Source of the DNA: Gemmatimonas aurantiaca T-27
GTDB lineage: Bacteria; Gemmatimonadota; Gemmatimonadetes; Gemmatimonadales; Gemmatimonadaceae
Assembly: GCF_000010305.1 (NCBI RefSeq)
Contig: NC_012489.1
Location: forward strand, 2,363,646-2,427,645
Reading direction: 5' to 3'
Length of the DNA stretch: 64,000 nucleotides
The number at the start of each line of letters is the position of its first letter. Position 1 is the stretch's first letter. Shown here one piece after another: positions 26,841 to 36,619 of the stretch. The position numbers and the translations under genes were made by a program. The notes beneath the pieces are model-generated. The model made no database searches and was not told where the DNA came from. It worked only from the letters and a program-made list of their open reading frames with translations.

Positions 26841-27554
26841 ATGGTTGACCACGACATGGCGTCCGTCGAGCTTTCACCCGGCAACGATCATTTCCCGCCC
26901 CACACGGATCCGCGATTGGAATTTCTCACCGACTTCTATCATCGACTGCGTGACCTGCCTGCCCTGGTGCAATGGGCGGGCTATGTCGGTCTCACACTGA
27001 TCATCTTCGCCGAAACGGGGCTGCTGATCGGCTTTTTCCTGCCCGGTGATTCCCTGTTGGTGACCGCAGGATTGCTGGCGGCTGACCCCGCTTTTGGACT
27101 CAATGTCTGGCTGCTGGGCGCCATCCTCACCGTGGCCGCCATCGTGGGCGACACTGTGGGGTACAACGTCGGCAAGACAGCGGGTCCCCACATCTTCAAT
27201 CGCGAGAACTCGCTGTTTTTTCACAAGGACCACCTGCTGCGCGCGCAGGCGTTCTACGAGAAACATGGCGGGAAGACCATCATCATCGCGCGCTTCATGC
27301 CCATCGTGCGCACCTTTGCGCCGGTGGTCGCGGGCGTTGGTCGCATGGAGTATCGTGCATTTCTGATCTACAACATCGTCGGTGGCGTGCTCTGGATCTG
27401 GAGCATGCTGCTGACGGGATGGATCCTGGCTCGCACTGTGCCCGCCGTGGCGCAGCATGTCGAGAAGGTGATTCTGGTCGTGGTGTTTCTTTCCATCCTG
27501 CCGGGCATCATTGCCTGGATGCGGGAACGTGCCAAGTCCAAGGCGGCGGCCTGA
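26841..27554 (+). CDS. DedA-family membrane protein
   Basis: 237 aa. ATG 26841; a second ATG at 26856 is possible. The DedA/SNARE-associated domain is clear: FAETGLLIGFFLPGDSLLVTAG with the acidic and Pro residues of the re-entrant loop, GDTVGYNVGKTAG, then ARFMPIVRTFAPVVAG with the essential Arg residues. Relatives move phospholipid carriers such as undecaprenyl phosphate or phosphatidylethanolamine across the membrane and depend on the proton gradient. It diverges by 72 bases from the GH38 gene and lies 57 bases before the superoxide dismutase gene. Confidence 0.87.
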   Translation: MVDHDMASVELSPGNDHFPPHTDPRLEFLTDFYHRLRDLPALVQWAGYVGLTLIIFAETGLLIGFFLPGDSLLVTAGLLAADPAFGLNVWLLGAILTVAAIVGDTVGYNVGKTAGPHIFNRENSLFFHKDHLLRAQAFYEKHGGKTIIIARFMPIVRTFAPVVAGVGRMEYRAFLIYNIVGGVLWIWSMLLTGWILARTVPAVAQHVEKVILVVVFLSILPGIIAWMRERAKSKAAA

Positions 27555-27611
27555 GGTCGTCGTTGCGTCGTCGCAGTCCAACTTCGTTTATACCACTCTG
27601 GAGATTCTGAG

Positions 27612-28217
<606 letters not shown>

Positions 28218-28234
28218 GGCACTCACGTCGTTGC

Positions 28235-28275
28235 GAAGGCCCCCGTCTCCTGTGCGAGACGGGGGCCTTCGTTTT
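28235..28275 (+). terminator. Rho-independent terminator after the superoxide dismutase gene
   Basis: GAAGGCCCCCGTCTC (28235-28249) pairs perfectly over 15 bp with 28256-28270 around a six-base loop. GTTTTGT follows. It lies 18 bases after the sodA stop. Confidence 0.92.
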
Positions 28276-28295
28276 GTACTCGTGTCAGGTGGTGC

Positions 28296-29177
28296 TCAGG
28301 CCGCGGCGGGCGTGTCCTCGGCCGGACGACGGGAACTCTGCAACAGCGTGAAGGCGGTGTACGCCACGACAATCACCACCAGCCACCGCAGCGCCGTGAG
28401 CGGCAGTGATTTCACAATGAACGCGGCCACCAGCACGGCGGGCACACCACCGATGATGATGCTGACCACGGCGCGCAGATCCACCTTGCCGAGGCGCAGG
28501 AAACGCGCCGATGCCATGGGCATGAGGAAAGCGCAGGATCCCATCATGACCGGGAACGCCGCCGCGGGATTCATGCCGAGCAGGGAGACGAGCATCATGC
28601 ACGGCCCATAGAGGCCGATGCCGATGGTCATCAAGGCGCCGAGCAGGAAGTTGCCGACCAGCGCGATCGCGAGCTTGCCACCACTCACGCCGATGGCGGT
28701 GCCGCCACCGGGCAACACATCCAGCGCCTGTGCCGCGGTGAGGGCCGCCGCGGCGGCCAGGCACAGTCCCATCCCGAACTGAATGCGGCGGGTGGGCCAC
28801 CGCGCCACGATCCCGGCGCCCAACCATGCCCCGGCCACCGCGGCCACGATCATGGCGATCAGCGTGACGGGCTCCACTTCCACCAACTGCGTGTAGATGA
28901 ACGCCTGCGCCAGGGTGGGCAGCGTGTGTGCCGCGTTGAGCGTGCCGGGAATGAGCGCGTCCTTCACCGTCTTCGTCGCCCGGAACAGCGCCGTTGTGGT
29001 CGCGAACGACCCGATGCCCAGTGTGTCAAAAAAAGCCGTCACCACCCCGATGCCGATGCCGACTGGCGTGGGCCGCACCGTCGGCGCCGGCTTCATGGCC
29101 CGTACCAGCGTGACGATGTGATACAGTGCGGCGATAGCGAGGCCGGCGAGCAGGAGGCGCGTGGCGTCGAGCGGCAT
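28296..29177 (-). CDS. TauE/SafE-family membrane permease
   Basis: 293 aa with about eight transmembrane segments in two related halves. Each half has the TauE/SafE hairpin: VTAFFDTLGIGSFATTTAL with a downstream PGTLNAAHTLP, and LLGALMTIGIGLYGPCMMLVSLLG with PVMMGSCAFLMP. Relatives export sulfite, sulfoacetate or other organic sulfonates. No sulfur-metabolism gene is nearby, so the substrate stays open. It is transcribed toward the superoxide dismutase terminator, with 25 bases between them. Confidence 0.82.
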   Translation of the reverse strand: MPLDATRLLLAGLAIAALYHIVTLVRAMKPAPTVRPTPVGIGIGVVTAFFDTLGIGSFATTTALFRATKTVKDALIPGTLNAAHTLPTLAQAFIYTQLVEVEPVTLIAMIVAAVAGAWLGAGIVARWPTRRIQFGMGLCLAAAAALTAAQALDVLPGGGTAIGVSGGKLAIALVGNFLLGALMTIGIGLYGPCMMLVSLLGMNPAAAFPVMMGSCAFLMPMASARFLRLGKVDLRAVVSIIIGGVPAVLVAAFIVKSLPLTALRWLVVIVVAYTAFTLLQSSRRPAEDTPAAA

Positions 29178-29204
29178 GCGGTGGGAGGGGTGAGGGAAAT
29201 ACGA

Positions 29205-29234
29205 AGGCGACCGCAGATGCCTCCGCGGTCGCCT
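29205..29234 (-). terminator. Stem-loop terminator after the speA-YIP1 pair
   Basis: AGGCGACCGC (29205-29214) pairs with GCGGTCGCCT (29225-29234) around a 10-base loop. On the minus strand TCGTATTT follows. It lies 21 bases beyond the YIP1 gene stop and before the TauE gene start. Confidence 0.65.
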
Positions 29235-29255
29235 CCAACAATCGCGCAGAAACGC

Positions 29256-29981
29256 TCAGGACGCCAGCAGTCCGGGGATCAACGTCAGCGCCGCACCCAA
29301 CGCCCAGGCAATGAGCGCCACAAGCGCGCCGGTCGTGCGTTCCACCCGTGCCACGACGCTCACCGCGATCGCGATCAGCACACACTGCCACACGCTGAAC
29401 ACATCGATCGTCATGAGGAAGGTGTGGAGCACGGTGGACGCCGCGTAGGGATCGACAAAACGCGCCGGTCCGAGTGACGCATCGGCCAACGAACGCACAT
29501 TTGTCGTATCCAGCACAGCGCCCTGTACCGCCGTGGTCAGATAGCCAAACAAACGGGGCGACGAAGAAACCGCCGCGATCGTGAGCGCCTGACCGTACCG
29601 CAATGGGGCAGACATGGTCTTGCCGCCCCACTTGATGAACAGGGCGGAAAGCAGAGCCCCGATGGGGATGAACAGCAACGGCGACGCATAGTATGCATAC
29701 GTCGAGATGTTGCGCGTCATGTTCGCCGCGCCTTCGGGGATGGGCCTGCCCGACTTCGCGGCCAGGGCCATCTGCAGGTCGGCGCCCGCGTCGATGTACG
29801 GCTGCACCAGACTGCCGGTTGCCACCACGATCACCAGGCCAACAATCGCCAGCACGAGCAGGTACATGCCGGCCTTACGATCGCGCGTACGGTCGAACAC
29901 GGCCGCCGGCGACCACAGGACTTCCAGCAGATCCTCGATCACACCGGACTGTTTTGGGGCTGTCGTGGTGAATTCACTCAT
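29256..29981 (-). CDS. YIP1-family membrane protein
   Basis: 241 aa with a short soluble N-terminus (IEDLLEVLWSPAAVFDRTRDRKAG) and five to six transmembrane helices, the plan of bacterial Yip1-domain proteins. The function in bacteria is unknown. Its ATG overlaps the arginine decarboxylase stop by four bases, so it is translated together with speA. A hairpin terminator follows. A role in polyamine-linked membrane physiology or transport would be speculation. Confidence 0.75.
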   Translation of the reverse strand: MSEFTTTAPKQSGVIEDLLEVLWSPAAVFDRTRDRKAGMYLLVLAIVGLVIVVATGSLVQPYIDAGADLQMALAAKSGRPIPEGAANMTRNISTYAYYASPLLFIPIGALLSALFIKWGGKTMSAPLRYGQALTIAAVSSSPRLFGYLTTAVQGAVLDTTNVRSLADASLGPARFVDPYAASTVLHTFLMTIDVFSVWQCVLIAIAVSVVARVERTTGALVALIAWALGAALTLIPGLLAS

Positions 29982-31936
29982 CGAGCCGCTTCTCCCTCGA
30001 GATAGGTGTATCCCTCAAGCCCCGCCACGTAGTCGGCAATGAAGGCGTTGGCCTCATCCCGCGTGAGCAGTGAGGAGCCATTCACCTTGCGACGGAACGT
30101 GGCGAGGAGCTGCGATGCGCCGAACTGCACGTAGTTGAGCACCTCGGTCACCGTGTCCCCCTCTACGAGATCGGTGATCTCGTAGTTTCCCTGATCGTTC
30201 AGTCGCACATGTACGGCATTTGTATCCCCGAACAGATTGTGCAGATCGCCGAGGATTTCCTGGTACGCGCCAGTCAGGAAGATGCCGAGGATGTAGTCCT
30301 CTCCGTCGCGGAACTCATGCAGTTCGAGACTGGACCGGCCGTTCTTCCCCCCCACGAACCGATCGATCTTGCCATCGGAGTCGCAGGTGACGTCCTGCAG
30401 GGTACCGCGACGCGCCGGCTCTTCGAGCAGGCGGTGGATGGGCATGATGGGAAAGAGCTGATCGATGGCCCAGCTATCCGGCAGTGACTGGAAGAGCGAG
30501 AAATTGCAGAAGTACCGGTCCACCAACGCCGACTCGAGTTCGGGCAGAATATCCTGATAGGTATCAGGATCGGCCTTGGCGATACGATAGGTCGCGTTCA
30601 TCGTGGCCAGCCACAGCACCTCGGCCTTGGCCAGCCCGCGCAGGTTCAACACACCCGAGTTGAAGTACTGGCGCGCACGATCCTTGTCGAACGATGCGTC
30701 GTGGAACACTTCGAGCACCTTGCGCGGACGCGCCGCACGTTCGGTCAGCGTACGCCAGTCCTCGTACATCTCGTGCAGCAACGAATGGTCGTCGTCGTCG
30801 AGCGCCGGAATCGGCTGCTCGGCCTGCGACTCCACATCGATCACCTTGATCAGCAGCAGGGCGTGGTGCGCCGTCAGCGCACGCCCCGACTCACTGATGA
30901 TGTGTGGCATCGACAGCTCGGCTTCACGGCACGCTTCGGCGATGGTGTACACGACGTCGTTGGCGTACTCCTGCAACGTGTAGTTCACGCTGGCGTTGTT
31001 CGTGGAGTTGGTGCCGTCGTAGTCGATGCCCAGTCCACCACCCACGTCCACGTGCGTGATATCCACACCCACGGCGCGCAGCTCGAGATAGAACCGCGCC
31101 ACTTCCTGCAGCCCCGACTTGATGAAGCGGATATCGGTGATCTGGCTGCCCAAGTGGAAGTGAATGAGCTTGAGAATGTCGAGCCGATTGGCTGCCTGCA
31201 GCTTGTCGATGAGCTTGATGAGCTCCGCCGAGCTGAGACCGAACTTGCTCTTCTCACCACCACTCTGCGCCCAACGTCCGGCGCCTTCACTGGCCAGCTT
31301 GATACGCACGCCACAGGTGGGCGTCACGCCCAGCTCATCGGCCACTTCGAGCAGCACATCGAGTTCACTCACCTGCTCGAGCACGATGAACACCGTGTGC
31401 CCGAGCTTCTGCCCCATGAGGGCCAGACGCATGAACTCGTGGTCCTTGTAGCCGTTGCAGACGATGAGATGCTCGGTGCTGTGTGACAGCCCCAGCACGG
31501 CCTGCAACTCCGGCTTGGAACCACACTCGAGTCCCACGCCGTGTGTCTTGCCGAAGCGCACGATCTCTTCGACCACATGACGTTGCTGATTCACCTTGAT
31601 CGGATACACCGTGGTATACCCACCGGTGTATTCGAATTCCCGGATCGCCGCCCCGAATCGTTCACTCAGCGTTTCGATGCGCGAGCGCAGAATGTCGGAG
31701 AAGCGCAGCAGGATGGGCAACTGCACGCCCTGCCCTTCCAGGTCGGCCGCGAGATCGCGCAGATCCAGCGTGCGATTGGGGTGCCCCGGATCGGGGCGCA
31801 CGATCACATGACCGCGATCGTTGACGTCGAAATAACCGGCGCCCCACCCTTCCACGTTGTAGAGGGTGCGCGCGGATTCAAGCGACCACGGCTTCGGTGG
31901 CGCGGGTTCGACGATGGGCTGAGTGCGAGTTGCCAT
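29978..31936 (-). CDS. speA: Biosynthetic arginine decarboxylase
   Basis: 652 aa, matching the long SpeA type (PLP fold III). The Schiff-base lysine is Lys114 in VYPIKVNQQRHVVEE. ECGSKPELQAVL and GLGIDYDGTNS, with the PLP phosphate-binding glycines, follow, and the DGKIDRFV-to-TGAYQEILGDLHNLFGD block near the C-terminus completes the active site. It converts arginine to agmatine, the first step to putrescine. The agmatine-processing genes are not in the window. The ATG at 31936 starts at the usual N-terminus; the YIP1 gene follows with a 4-base overlap. Confidence 0.95.
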   Translation of the reverse strand: MATRTQPIVEPAPPKPWSLESARTLYNVEGWGAGYFDVNDRGHVIVRPDPGHPNRTLDLRDLAADLEGQGVQLPILLRFSDILRSRIETLSERFGAAIREFEYTGGYTTVYPIKVNQQRHVVEEIVRFGKTHGVGLECGSKPELQAVLGLSHSTEHLIVCNGYKDHEFMRLALMGQKLGHTVFIVLEQVSELDVLLEVADELGVTPTCGVRIKLASEGAGRWAQSGGEKSKFGLSSAELIKLIDKLQAANRLDILKLIHFHLGSQITDIRFIKSGLQEVARFYLELRAVGVDITHVDVGGGLGIDYDGTNSTNNASVNYTLQEYANDVVYTIAEACREAELSMPHIISESGRALTAHHALLLIKVIDVESQAEQPIPALDDDDHSLLHEMYEDWRTLTERAARPRKVLEVFHDASFDKDRARQYFNSGVLNLRGLAKAEVLWLATMNATYRIAKADPDTYQDILPELESALVDRYFCNFSLFQSLPDSWAIDQLFPIMPIHRLLEEPARRGTLQDVTCDSDGKIDRFVGGKNGRSSLELHEFRDGEDYILGIFLTGAYQEILGDLHNLFGDTNAVHVRLNDQGNYEITDLVEGDTVTEVLNYVQFGASQLLATFRRKVNGSSLLTRDEANAFIADYVAGLEGYTYLEGEAAR

Positions 31937-32012
31937 AGGGGCGGAAAGCTAGACGGTTCGCATCGGCGGGGGGAGCCGCCGGGGCGAACCGTCAGAGAGA
32001 CCGTCAGAATTG

Positions 32013-32035
32013 TGACACCGCGAGCAGCGGTGTCA
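32013..32035 (-). terminator. Stem-loop between the AIM24-like gene and speA
   Basis: TGACACCGC (32013-32021) pairs with GCGGTGTCA (32027-32035) around the loop GAGCA. On the minus strand AATTCTG follows, a weak U-tract. It lies 26 bases after the AIM24-like stop. Confidence 0.5.
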
Positions 32036-32061
32036 GAGGCCGACTGCGCCTCCGCTGCGCC

Positions 32062-32853
32062 TCAGTTGTCACCATCCAGCAACCGGCCAAGCCCGCCGAG
32101 CGCCGAGCCTTCTTCCCGCCCGCGCCCGCCGGCCCGCGGTGACGCCGCGATGATGCGATCGGCCAGCCGTGAGAACGGCAACGTCTGCAGGATCACACGC
32201 CCCGGTCCGGTCAGGCTGACGAAGAACAATCCTTCGCCACCGAACAATGCCGTCTTGATGCCTGGCACACGCTGGATGTCGTAGTTCACCGTCGGCTGGA
32301 AGGCCACCAGGCAACCCGTGTCCACGCGCAGTTGCTCGCCCGGCGCCAGATCGATGGCGTGCAGTGTGCCAGAGGCGTGCAGGAAGGCGAGCCCATCGCC
32401 CTGCAGCTTCTGCAGGATGAAGCCTTCCCCACCGAAGAAGCCCGCGCCAATGCGCCGCGTGAACGCCACCGAGATGTCGATCCCACGTGCCGCACAGAGG
32501 AACGAGTCTTTCTGCGCCAGCACCGTGCCGCCCCAATCGCGAAGATTGAGCGGCACGATCTTGCCCGGGTACGGCGCCGCGAAGGCCACGTCGGATCGAC
32601 GGGCCCCCGCATTGCCAAACAGCGTGACAAAAAACGAGTCGCCGGCCAGCACCCGTTTTCCGGCGCCCACGAGTTTGTCGAACAACGAACCACTGCGCGC
32701 ATTGGGATCGAGGGTCGTGGCCATCGTGATCCCTTCGCGCATGAACATCATCGCACCGGCCTCCGCGAACACCGACTCACCCGGATCCAGCGTGACGATG
32801 ACTGCCTGCAAGTCATCGCCGATGATCTGGTAGTCGATCTCGTCTGCCGCCAT
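32062..32853 (-). CDS. AIM24 / TIGR00266-family protein
   Basis: 263 aa from ATG 32853, with a purine-rich stretch GGAGGCAGGTA in front. The family pattern is visible: LDPGESVFAEAGAMMFM near the N-terminus, GFFGGEGFILQKLQGDGLAFL in the middle, and LFGGEGLFFVSLTGPGRVILQTLP near the end. The fold is a three-fold beta-prism related to the TRAP protein. Its molecular role in bacteria is not established. The start shares one base with the S9 peptidase stop (TAATG), so the two are coupled. Confidence 0.85.
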   Translation of the reverse strand: MAADEIDYQIIGDDLQAVIVTLDPGESVFAEAGAMMFMREGITMATTLDPNARSGSLFDKLVGAGKRVLAGDSFFVTLFGNAGARRSDVAFAAPYPGKIVPLNLRDWGGTVLAQKDSFLCAARGIDISVAFTRRIGAGFFGGEGFILQKLQGDGLAFLHASGTLHAIDLAPGEQLRVDTGCLVAFQPTVNYDIQRVPGIKTALFGGEGLFFVSLTGPGRVILQTLPFSRLADRIIAASPRAGGRGREEGSALGGLGRLLDGDN

Positions 32854-35800
32854 TACCTGCCTCCGTTGCTCCCGTTGGGTTCCCCGGTGGGCGTAATCGT
32901 CCGCACCGGCTGTGGCGCCATCTTCACCTGATCGCGGCCTTTCTCCAGATAGGGAATGCCACGCACCATCCATGACGGGGCATCGGCCCCCTGAAGTTTC
33001 ACCGCGAAGAAATCCTGCATCTTCTGGTCGATGTCCTTCTGGTTGGCGCGCTTGGTCGGATTGTGCTCATCGCCGTTGTACACGAGCATGTACGCTTCCT
33101 TCTGCAGGCGGCGCATGGCCACATAGAACTCGATGCCCTGGTACCAGGGTACGGCGCCGTCGTTGTCGTTGGCCATGAACAGCACCGGCGTGGTCACCCG
33201 ATCGAGGCGGAACAGCGGTGAGTTCTCGATGAACCGCTCGGGGTACTGCCAGAGCGACCCGCCGATGCGGCTCTGCGTGTGCTCGTACTGGAACGCGCGC
33301 GCGAGCCCCGACGCCCAGCGGATGCCACCGTACGCGCTGGTCATGTTCACCACGGTGGCGTTGGGCACCGCGGCGGCGAACATGTTGGTCACCGTGACCA
33401 GATACGCCGACTGGTAGCCACCCCACGACTGACCGGTGATGCCGATACGCTTGGGATCGACAAACCCCTTCTGGATCAGCGACTGCACACCGGGGATGAT
33501 CGACTTGGCCGCGCTCGGCCCGGGCTGACCATCCGTGTACACGATGTCCGGCATGAACACCACATACCCCAGCGAGTTGTACACCAGCGGATTCACCGTA
33601 TTGCGGCCACTCGGCGCCTGATACCCGTGCAGCCCGTCGGTGAGTTTCTCGTAGTAGTACACCACCATCGGGTATTGCTTCGACGCGTCGAAGTTCTCCG
33701 GCTTGTACAGCAGACCGCGCAACGGGATACCGTCACCATTGAACCACGACACCAATTCCACCGTACCACGCGGATACTGGCTGTCCTGTGGATTGGCGTT
33801 GGAGATCTTGGTGGTCTGCGCGATATCCGAACCGGTCCACAGATCGGGGAACTCACGATACGTGCTCTGCGTGAGCAGATACTGCTCGGCATCGCGGGCC
33901 TTCTGCAGGCCGGCATAGTTGCGATCGCCCATCACGATGCGCTCGGGGCGGCTGTCCACGCCGAGCTTCTCGCGCCAGAAGCCGCTGGCCTTGGTGAGCG
34001 AATCCACCGCACGCAGCAGGAGCGGCGTGTTCACGTCGATGAAGGGATCGTCACGATCGAGGTTGACCACGCGGAACGTCATGCCCCCACGACGCCCTTC
34101 GCCTTCAGTCAGGTTGCGCGGCGCGGCCACACCACTCGGATCGACTTCCCAGATGTCGAAGCGATCGTAGATGAGGACGCGCTTGTCGCCCGTGGTCCAG
34201 CCGCCGATGCCGTACGGAGGCGGCACATCGGGCGAATCGAACTCCTCATCCTGGAACTTGACCGGCAGCTTGTCCGTGAGGTTCACCCGCTTGCCCGTGG
34301 CCGTGGCGTACGCCTGCCACTGCCCGTTTTCGAACCAGATCGCATAACCGGCGCCCGGTGAGAGCTGCACGTTGCCATCGAGCTTGCGGCCGATGAGCGT
34401 GCGAGCACCGGTGGTCGGGTCGATCATGTACGCATCGCTGGCGCCTTCACCCCAGAACTGGGGGATGGCGTATTCGAGCGCATTGATGCCGAGGACCCGC
34501 TTGCCGTCGTTGCTCACCGTGACGCGGATGCTGTCGTTGGCGAGCTGCGCCCACTTGTTGGTGGCCAACGTGTAGAGCGCCGTGAACGTGCGGTTCCGGT
34601 CGCGGGTCGCGTTGAGCTTCTGCTGCGGCTGCGTCTGTGCGTCCTGCCAGTGCCACAGATCGTAGACGGCCTTTTCGGCGAGGGAATCGGCCGGAATGGA
34701 GTCGAACGGCACGACGCCGATGGAGAACGTCAGTGCACTGCCATCGCGCGTGAACTCCACCGGACCACGGTCCGCGATCAGCAGCCCGGCCTGCACATCG
34801 GCCGACGTGACCAGCTTGCGCGTGGCAATCGTCTTGCCCTTGGCCGGTGCCAACGACGCGTGGTACAGCGCGAAGCGCGGCTGCGCGGTGCTGTCACCAA
34901 GATCGGAAACGAGCGCGAGCTGCGTGCCGGCGCGATCGAAGGCGAGGCTGCGGTAGGTGGCCGCACCGGTGAGCAGCGAGGTGACAGCGCCCGTCGGCAG
35001 CGCGCGCACAAACGCGCCGTTGTTGGCGCCATCGCGCGTGGTGACGGAATAGGCCAGCCACTTCTCCCCTTCATCGAACGTGAAGTTCGTCACGCCTTCA
35101 ATGCGGGTGTCGGTGCCGTTGGACAGATCGCGCAACACCAGCGTCGTACCGTACTCACGCCGCGGACGGCCAGTCGAGTCGGTGCGGGCCGCACCGCCGG
35201 CATTGGCCCCCGCGCCCGCACCCGCGGCCCCACCACGCGCGGCGGTGGTGTCTTCGAGCAGGTAAGCGAGAAAGCGACCGCCCCGTCGTGCGAGTTGGAA
35301 GGAGCGCACGTTGCTCACCCGGGTCACGGCCCCATCGGCCGTGTTCAGGATGCCGAGCGCCGTGCGTGGTGGCGTGCTACCACGACGACGGCGCGCGCCA
35401 TCCACGTCGGCACGGGTCGGATAAATGAGGAACGCCACCACACGGGAATCGGCGCTCACCTGCGCTGCCTGCGCCGTGAAGTTGGCCGGACCGGAGGCAC
35501 CCGCCTGCAACTGCGGACGTCCGGTGAAGCCTCGTGGCGCGCGATACTCGGTGGTGCCACTCGTGGCCCGCACCACCAGCTCGCCTTCACCCACCACGGG
35601 GCTCAGGGTGTACACGGCCCACTTGCCGTCGTTGGACAGCGTGGACCCACCGATGGTGCGCCACTCGTCGTAGGTGTCCTGCGTGATTGGCTTCTTGCCA
35701 GCCGGCAAGGGTGGCGGCGTCCATCGGCTCACCGCCGTGTATGGATTGGCCGGCTGGGCGGCCAGCGCGAGCGGTGAGGCCACCAGCGACAGCGTGCTGC

Positions 35801-35864
35801 CGATGGTGAGCGCGGCAAACGCGGAACGGACACGCGTGCCTGCAGGAGAGGTCGAGGGGTGCAT
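32853..35864 (-). CDS. Secreted S9-family prolyl oligopeptidase-like peptidase
   Basis: 1003 aa from ATG 35864; ATG 35879 is equally possible. A signal peptide (RVRSAFAALTIGSTLSLV, then ALAAQP) sends it out of the cytoplasm. The first two thirds are a beta-propeller, and the last third an alpha/beta hydrolase domain with nucleophile Ser813 in GQSWGGYQS, the Asp in ANDNDGAVPW and the His in NGDEHNP. It should cleave oligopeptides. A Gly/Ala-rich low-complexity insert (GGAAGAGAGANAGGA) lies near residue 215 of the propeller. It is coupled to the AIM24-like gene downstream and diverges from the DUF502 gene. Confidence 0.9.
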   Translation of the reverse strand: MHPSTSPAGTRVRSAFAALTIGSTLSLVASPLALAAQPANPYTAVSRWTPPPLPAGKKPITQDTYDEWRTIGGSTLSNDGKWAVYTLSPVVGEGELVVRATSGTTEYRAPRGFTGRPQLQAGASGPANFTAQAAQVSADSRVVAFLIYPTRADVDGARRRRGSTPPRTALGILNTADGAVTRVSNVRSFQLARRGGRFLAYLLEDTTAARGGAAGAGAGANAGGAARTDSTGRPRREYGTTLVLRDLSNGTDTRIEGVTNFTFDEGEKWLAYSVTTRDGANNGAFVRALPTGAVTSLLTGAATYRSLAFDRAGTQLALVSDLGDSTAQPRFALYHASLAPAKGKTIATRKLVTSADVQAGLLIADRGPVEFTRDGSALTFSIGVVPFDSIPADSLAEKAVYDLWHWQDAQTQPQQKLNATRDRNRTFTALYTLATNKWAQLANDSIRVTVSNDGKRVLGINALEYAIPQFWGEGASDAYMIDPTTGARTLIGRKLDGNVQLSPGAGYAIWFENGQWQAYATATGKRVNLTDKLPVKFQDEEFDSPDVPPPYGIGGWTTGDKRVLIYDRFDIWEVDPSGVAAPRNLTEGEGRRGGMTFRVVNLDRDDPFIDVNTPLLLRAVDSLTKASGFWREKLGVDSRPERIVMGDRNYAGLQKARDAEQYLLTQSTYREFPDLWTGSDIAQTTKISNANPQDSQYPRGTVELVSWFNGDGIPLRGLLYKPENFDASKQYPMVVYYYEKLTDGLHGYQAPSGRNTVNPLVYNSLGYVVFMPDIVYTDGQPGPSAAKSIIPGVQSLIQKGFVDPKRIGITGQSWGGYQSAYLVTVTNMFAAAVPNATVVNMTSAYGGIRWASGLARAFQYEHTQSRIGGSLWQYPERFIENSPLFRLDRVTTPVLFMANDNDGAVPWYQGIEFYVAMRRLQKEAYMLVYNGDEHNPTKRANQKDIDQKMQDFFAVKLQGADAPSWMVRGIPYLEKGRDQVKMAPQPVRTITPTGEPNGSNGGR

Positions 35865-36001
35865 CGCTGTCGATCGCATCGGAGCGGGTGCAGACGTGAG
35901 AGGGGCGGACTGGTCGCGCGCGGGCCCGGTGCCCAACTTGGAACCGGAACATCTACAACTCTCTAGACTAACGGCGCGGCCCCCGCCGCGTGAGGAGCAT
36001 G

Positions 36002-36613
36002 ATGCGGCGGTTGCTTGGCTATTTCGTGCGTGGACTGGTGTTGCTGACCCCCCTGGCCGTCACGATCTGGGTGTGCTGGATCGTGTTCACCAGAGTGGAT
36101 GGCTGGCTGGGTCTGCCCGTCCAGGGCGCTGGCTTCGTGGCCACGATCGTACTGATCACCGCCGTCGGTTTCCTGGGTTCGAACCTGCTCACCCGCACCC
36201 TCGTCTCGGGGTTGGAGAGCATCATGACGCGGCTCCCCTTCGTGCGGCTGCTGTACGGGTCGACGAAGGATCTGCTCAATGCGTTCGTGGGCGAGAAGCG
36301 GCGCTTCGACAAGCCAGTCATCGTGAGCATCACCCCGGATGACCGGGTGCACCTCATGGGATTCGTGACCCAGGAATCGCTGGCTCACCTCGACCTCGAG
36401 GACCAGGTGGCGGTCTACTGCCCGCACTCGTACAACTTCTCGGGCCAACTGTATGTGGTGCATGCCAGCAAGATCCGACCGCTGGATGTCGCCAGTGCCG
36501 ATGCGATGGCCTTCGTGGTGTCCGGCGGCGTATCGGGGCTGGTGACAGGTGGTGCGGTGCCGGCAGCACCGGCGGAATCGCGGCGCGTGGGAGCTGGACC
36601 ACACGAGGCCTGA
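36002..36613 (+). CDS. DUF502-family membrane protein
   Basis: 203 aa from ATG 36002, which has GTGAGGAG four bases in front; an ATG at 35999 is also in frame. Two N-terminal transmembrane helices (FVRGLVLLTPLAVTIWVCWIV and FVATIVLITAVGFLGSNLL) precede the conserved IPFVRLLYGSTKDLL-like segment and a soluble beta-rich tail with GFVTQESL and VYCPHSYNFSGQLYVV. This is the DUF502 layout. The family's function is unknown, and a plant member is involved in membrane trafficking. It converges on the BTAD regulator with a 6-base gap. Confidence 0.85.
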   Translation: MRRLLGYFVRGLVLLTPLAVTIWVCWIVFTRVDGWLGLPVQGAGFVATIVLITAVGFLGSNLLTRTLVSGLESIMTRLPFVRLLYGSTKDLLNAFVGEKRRFDKPVIVSITPDDRVHLMGFVTQESLAHLDLEDQVAVYCPHSYNFSGQLYVVHASKIRPLDVASADAMAFVVSGGVSGLVTGGAVPAAPAESRRVGAGPHEA

Positions 36614-36619
36614 ACCGCT

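Noticed and set aside
33279-34361. 360-codon plus-strand frame opposite the S9 peptidase
   Set aside because: His/Arg-rich with no recognisable domain, while the opposite strand carries the catalytic triad motifs.
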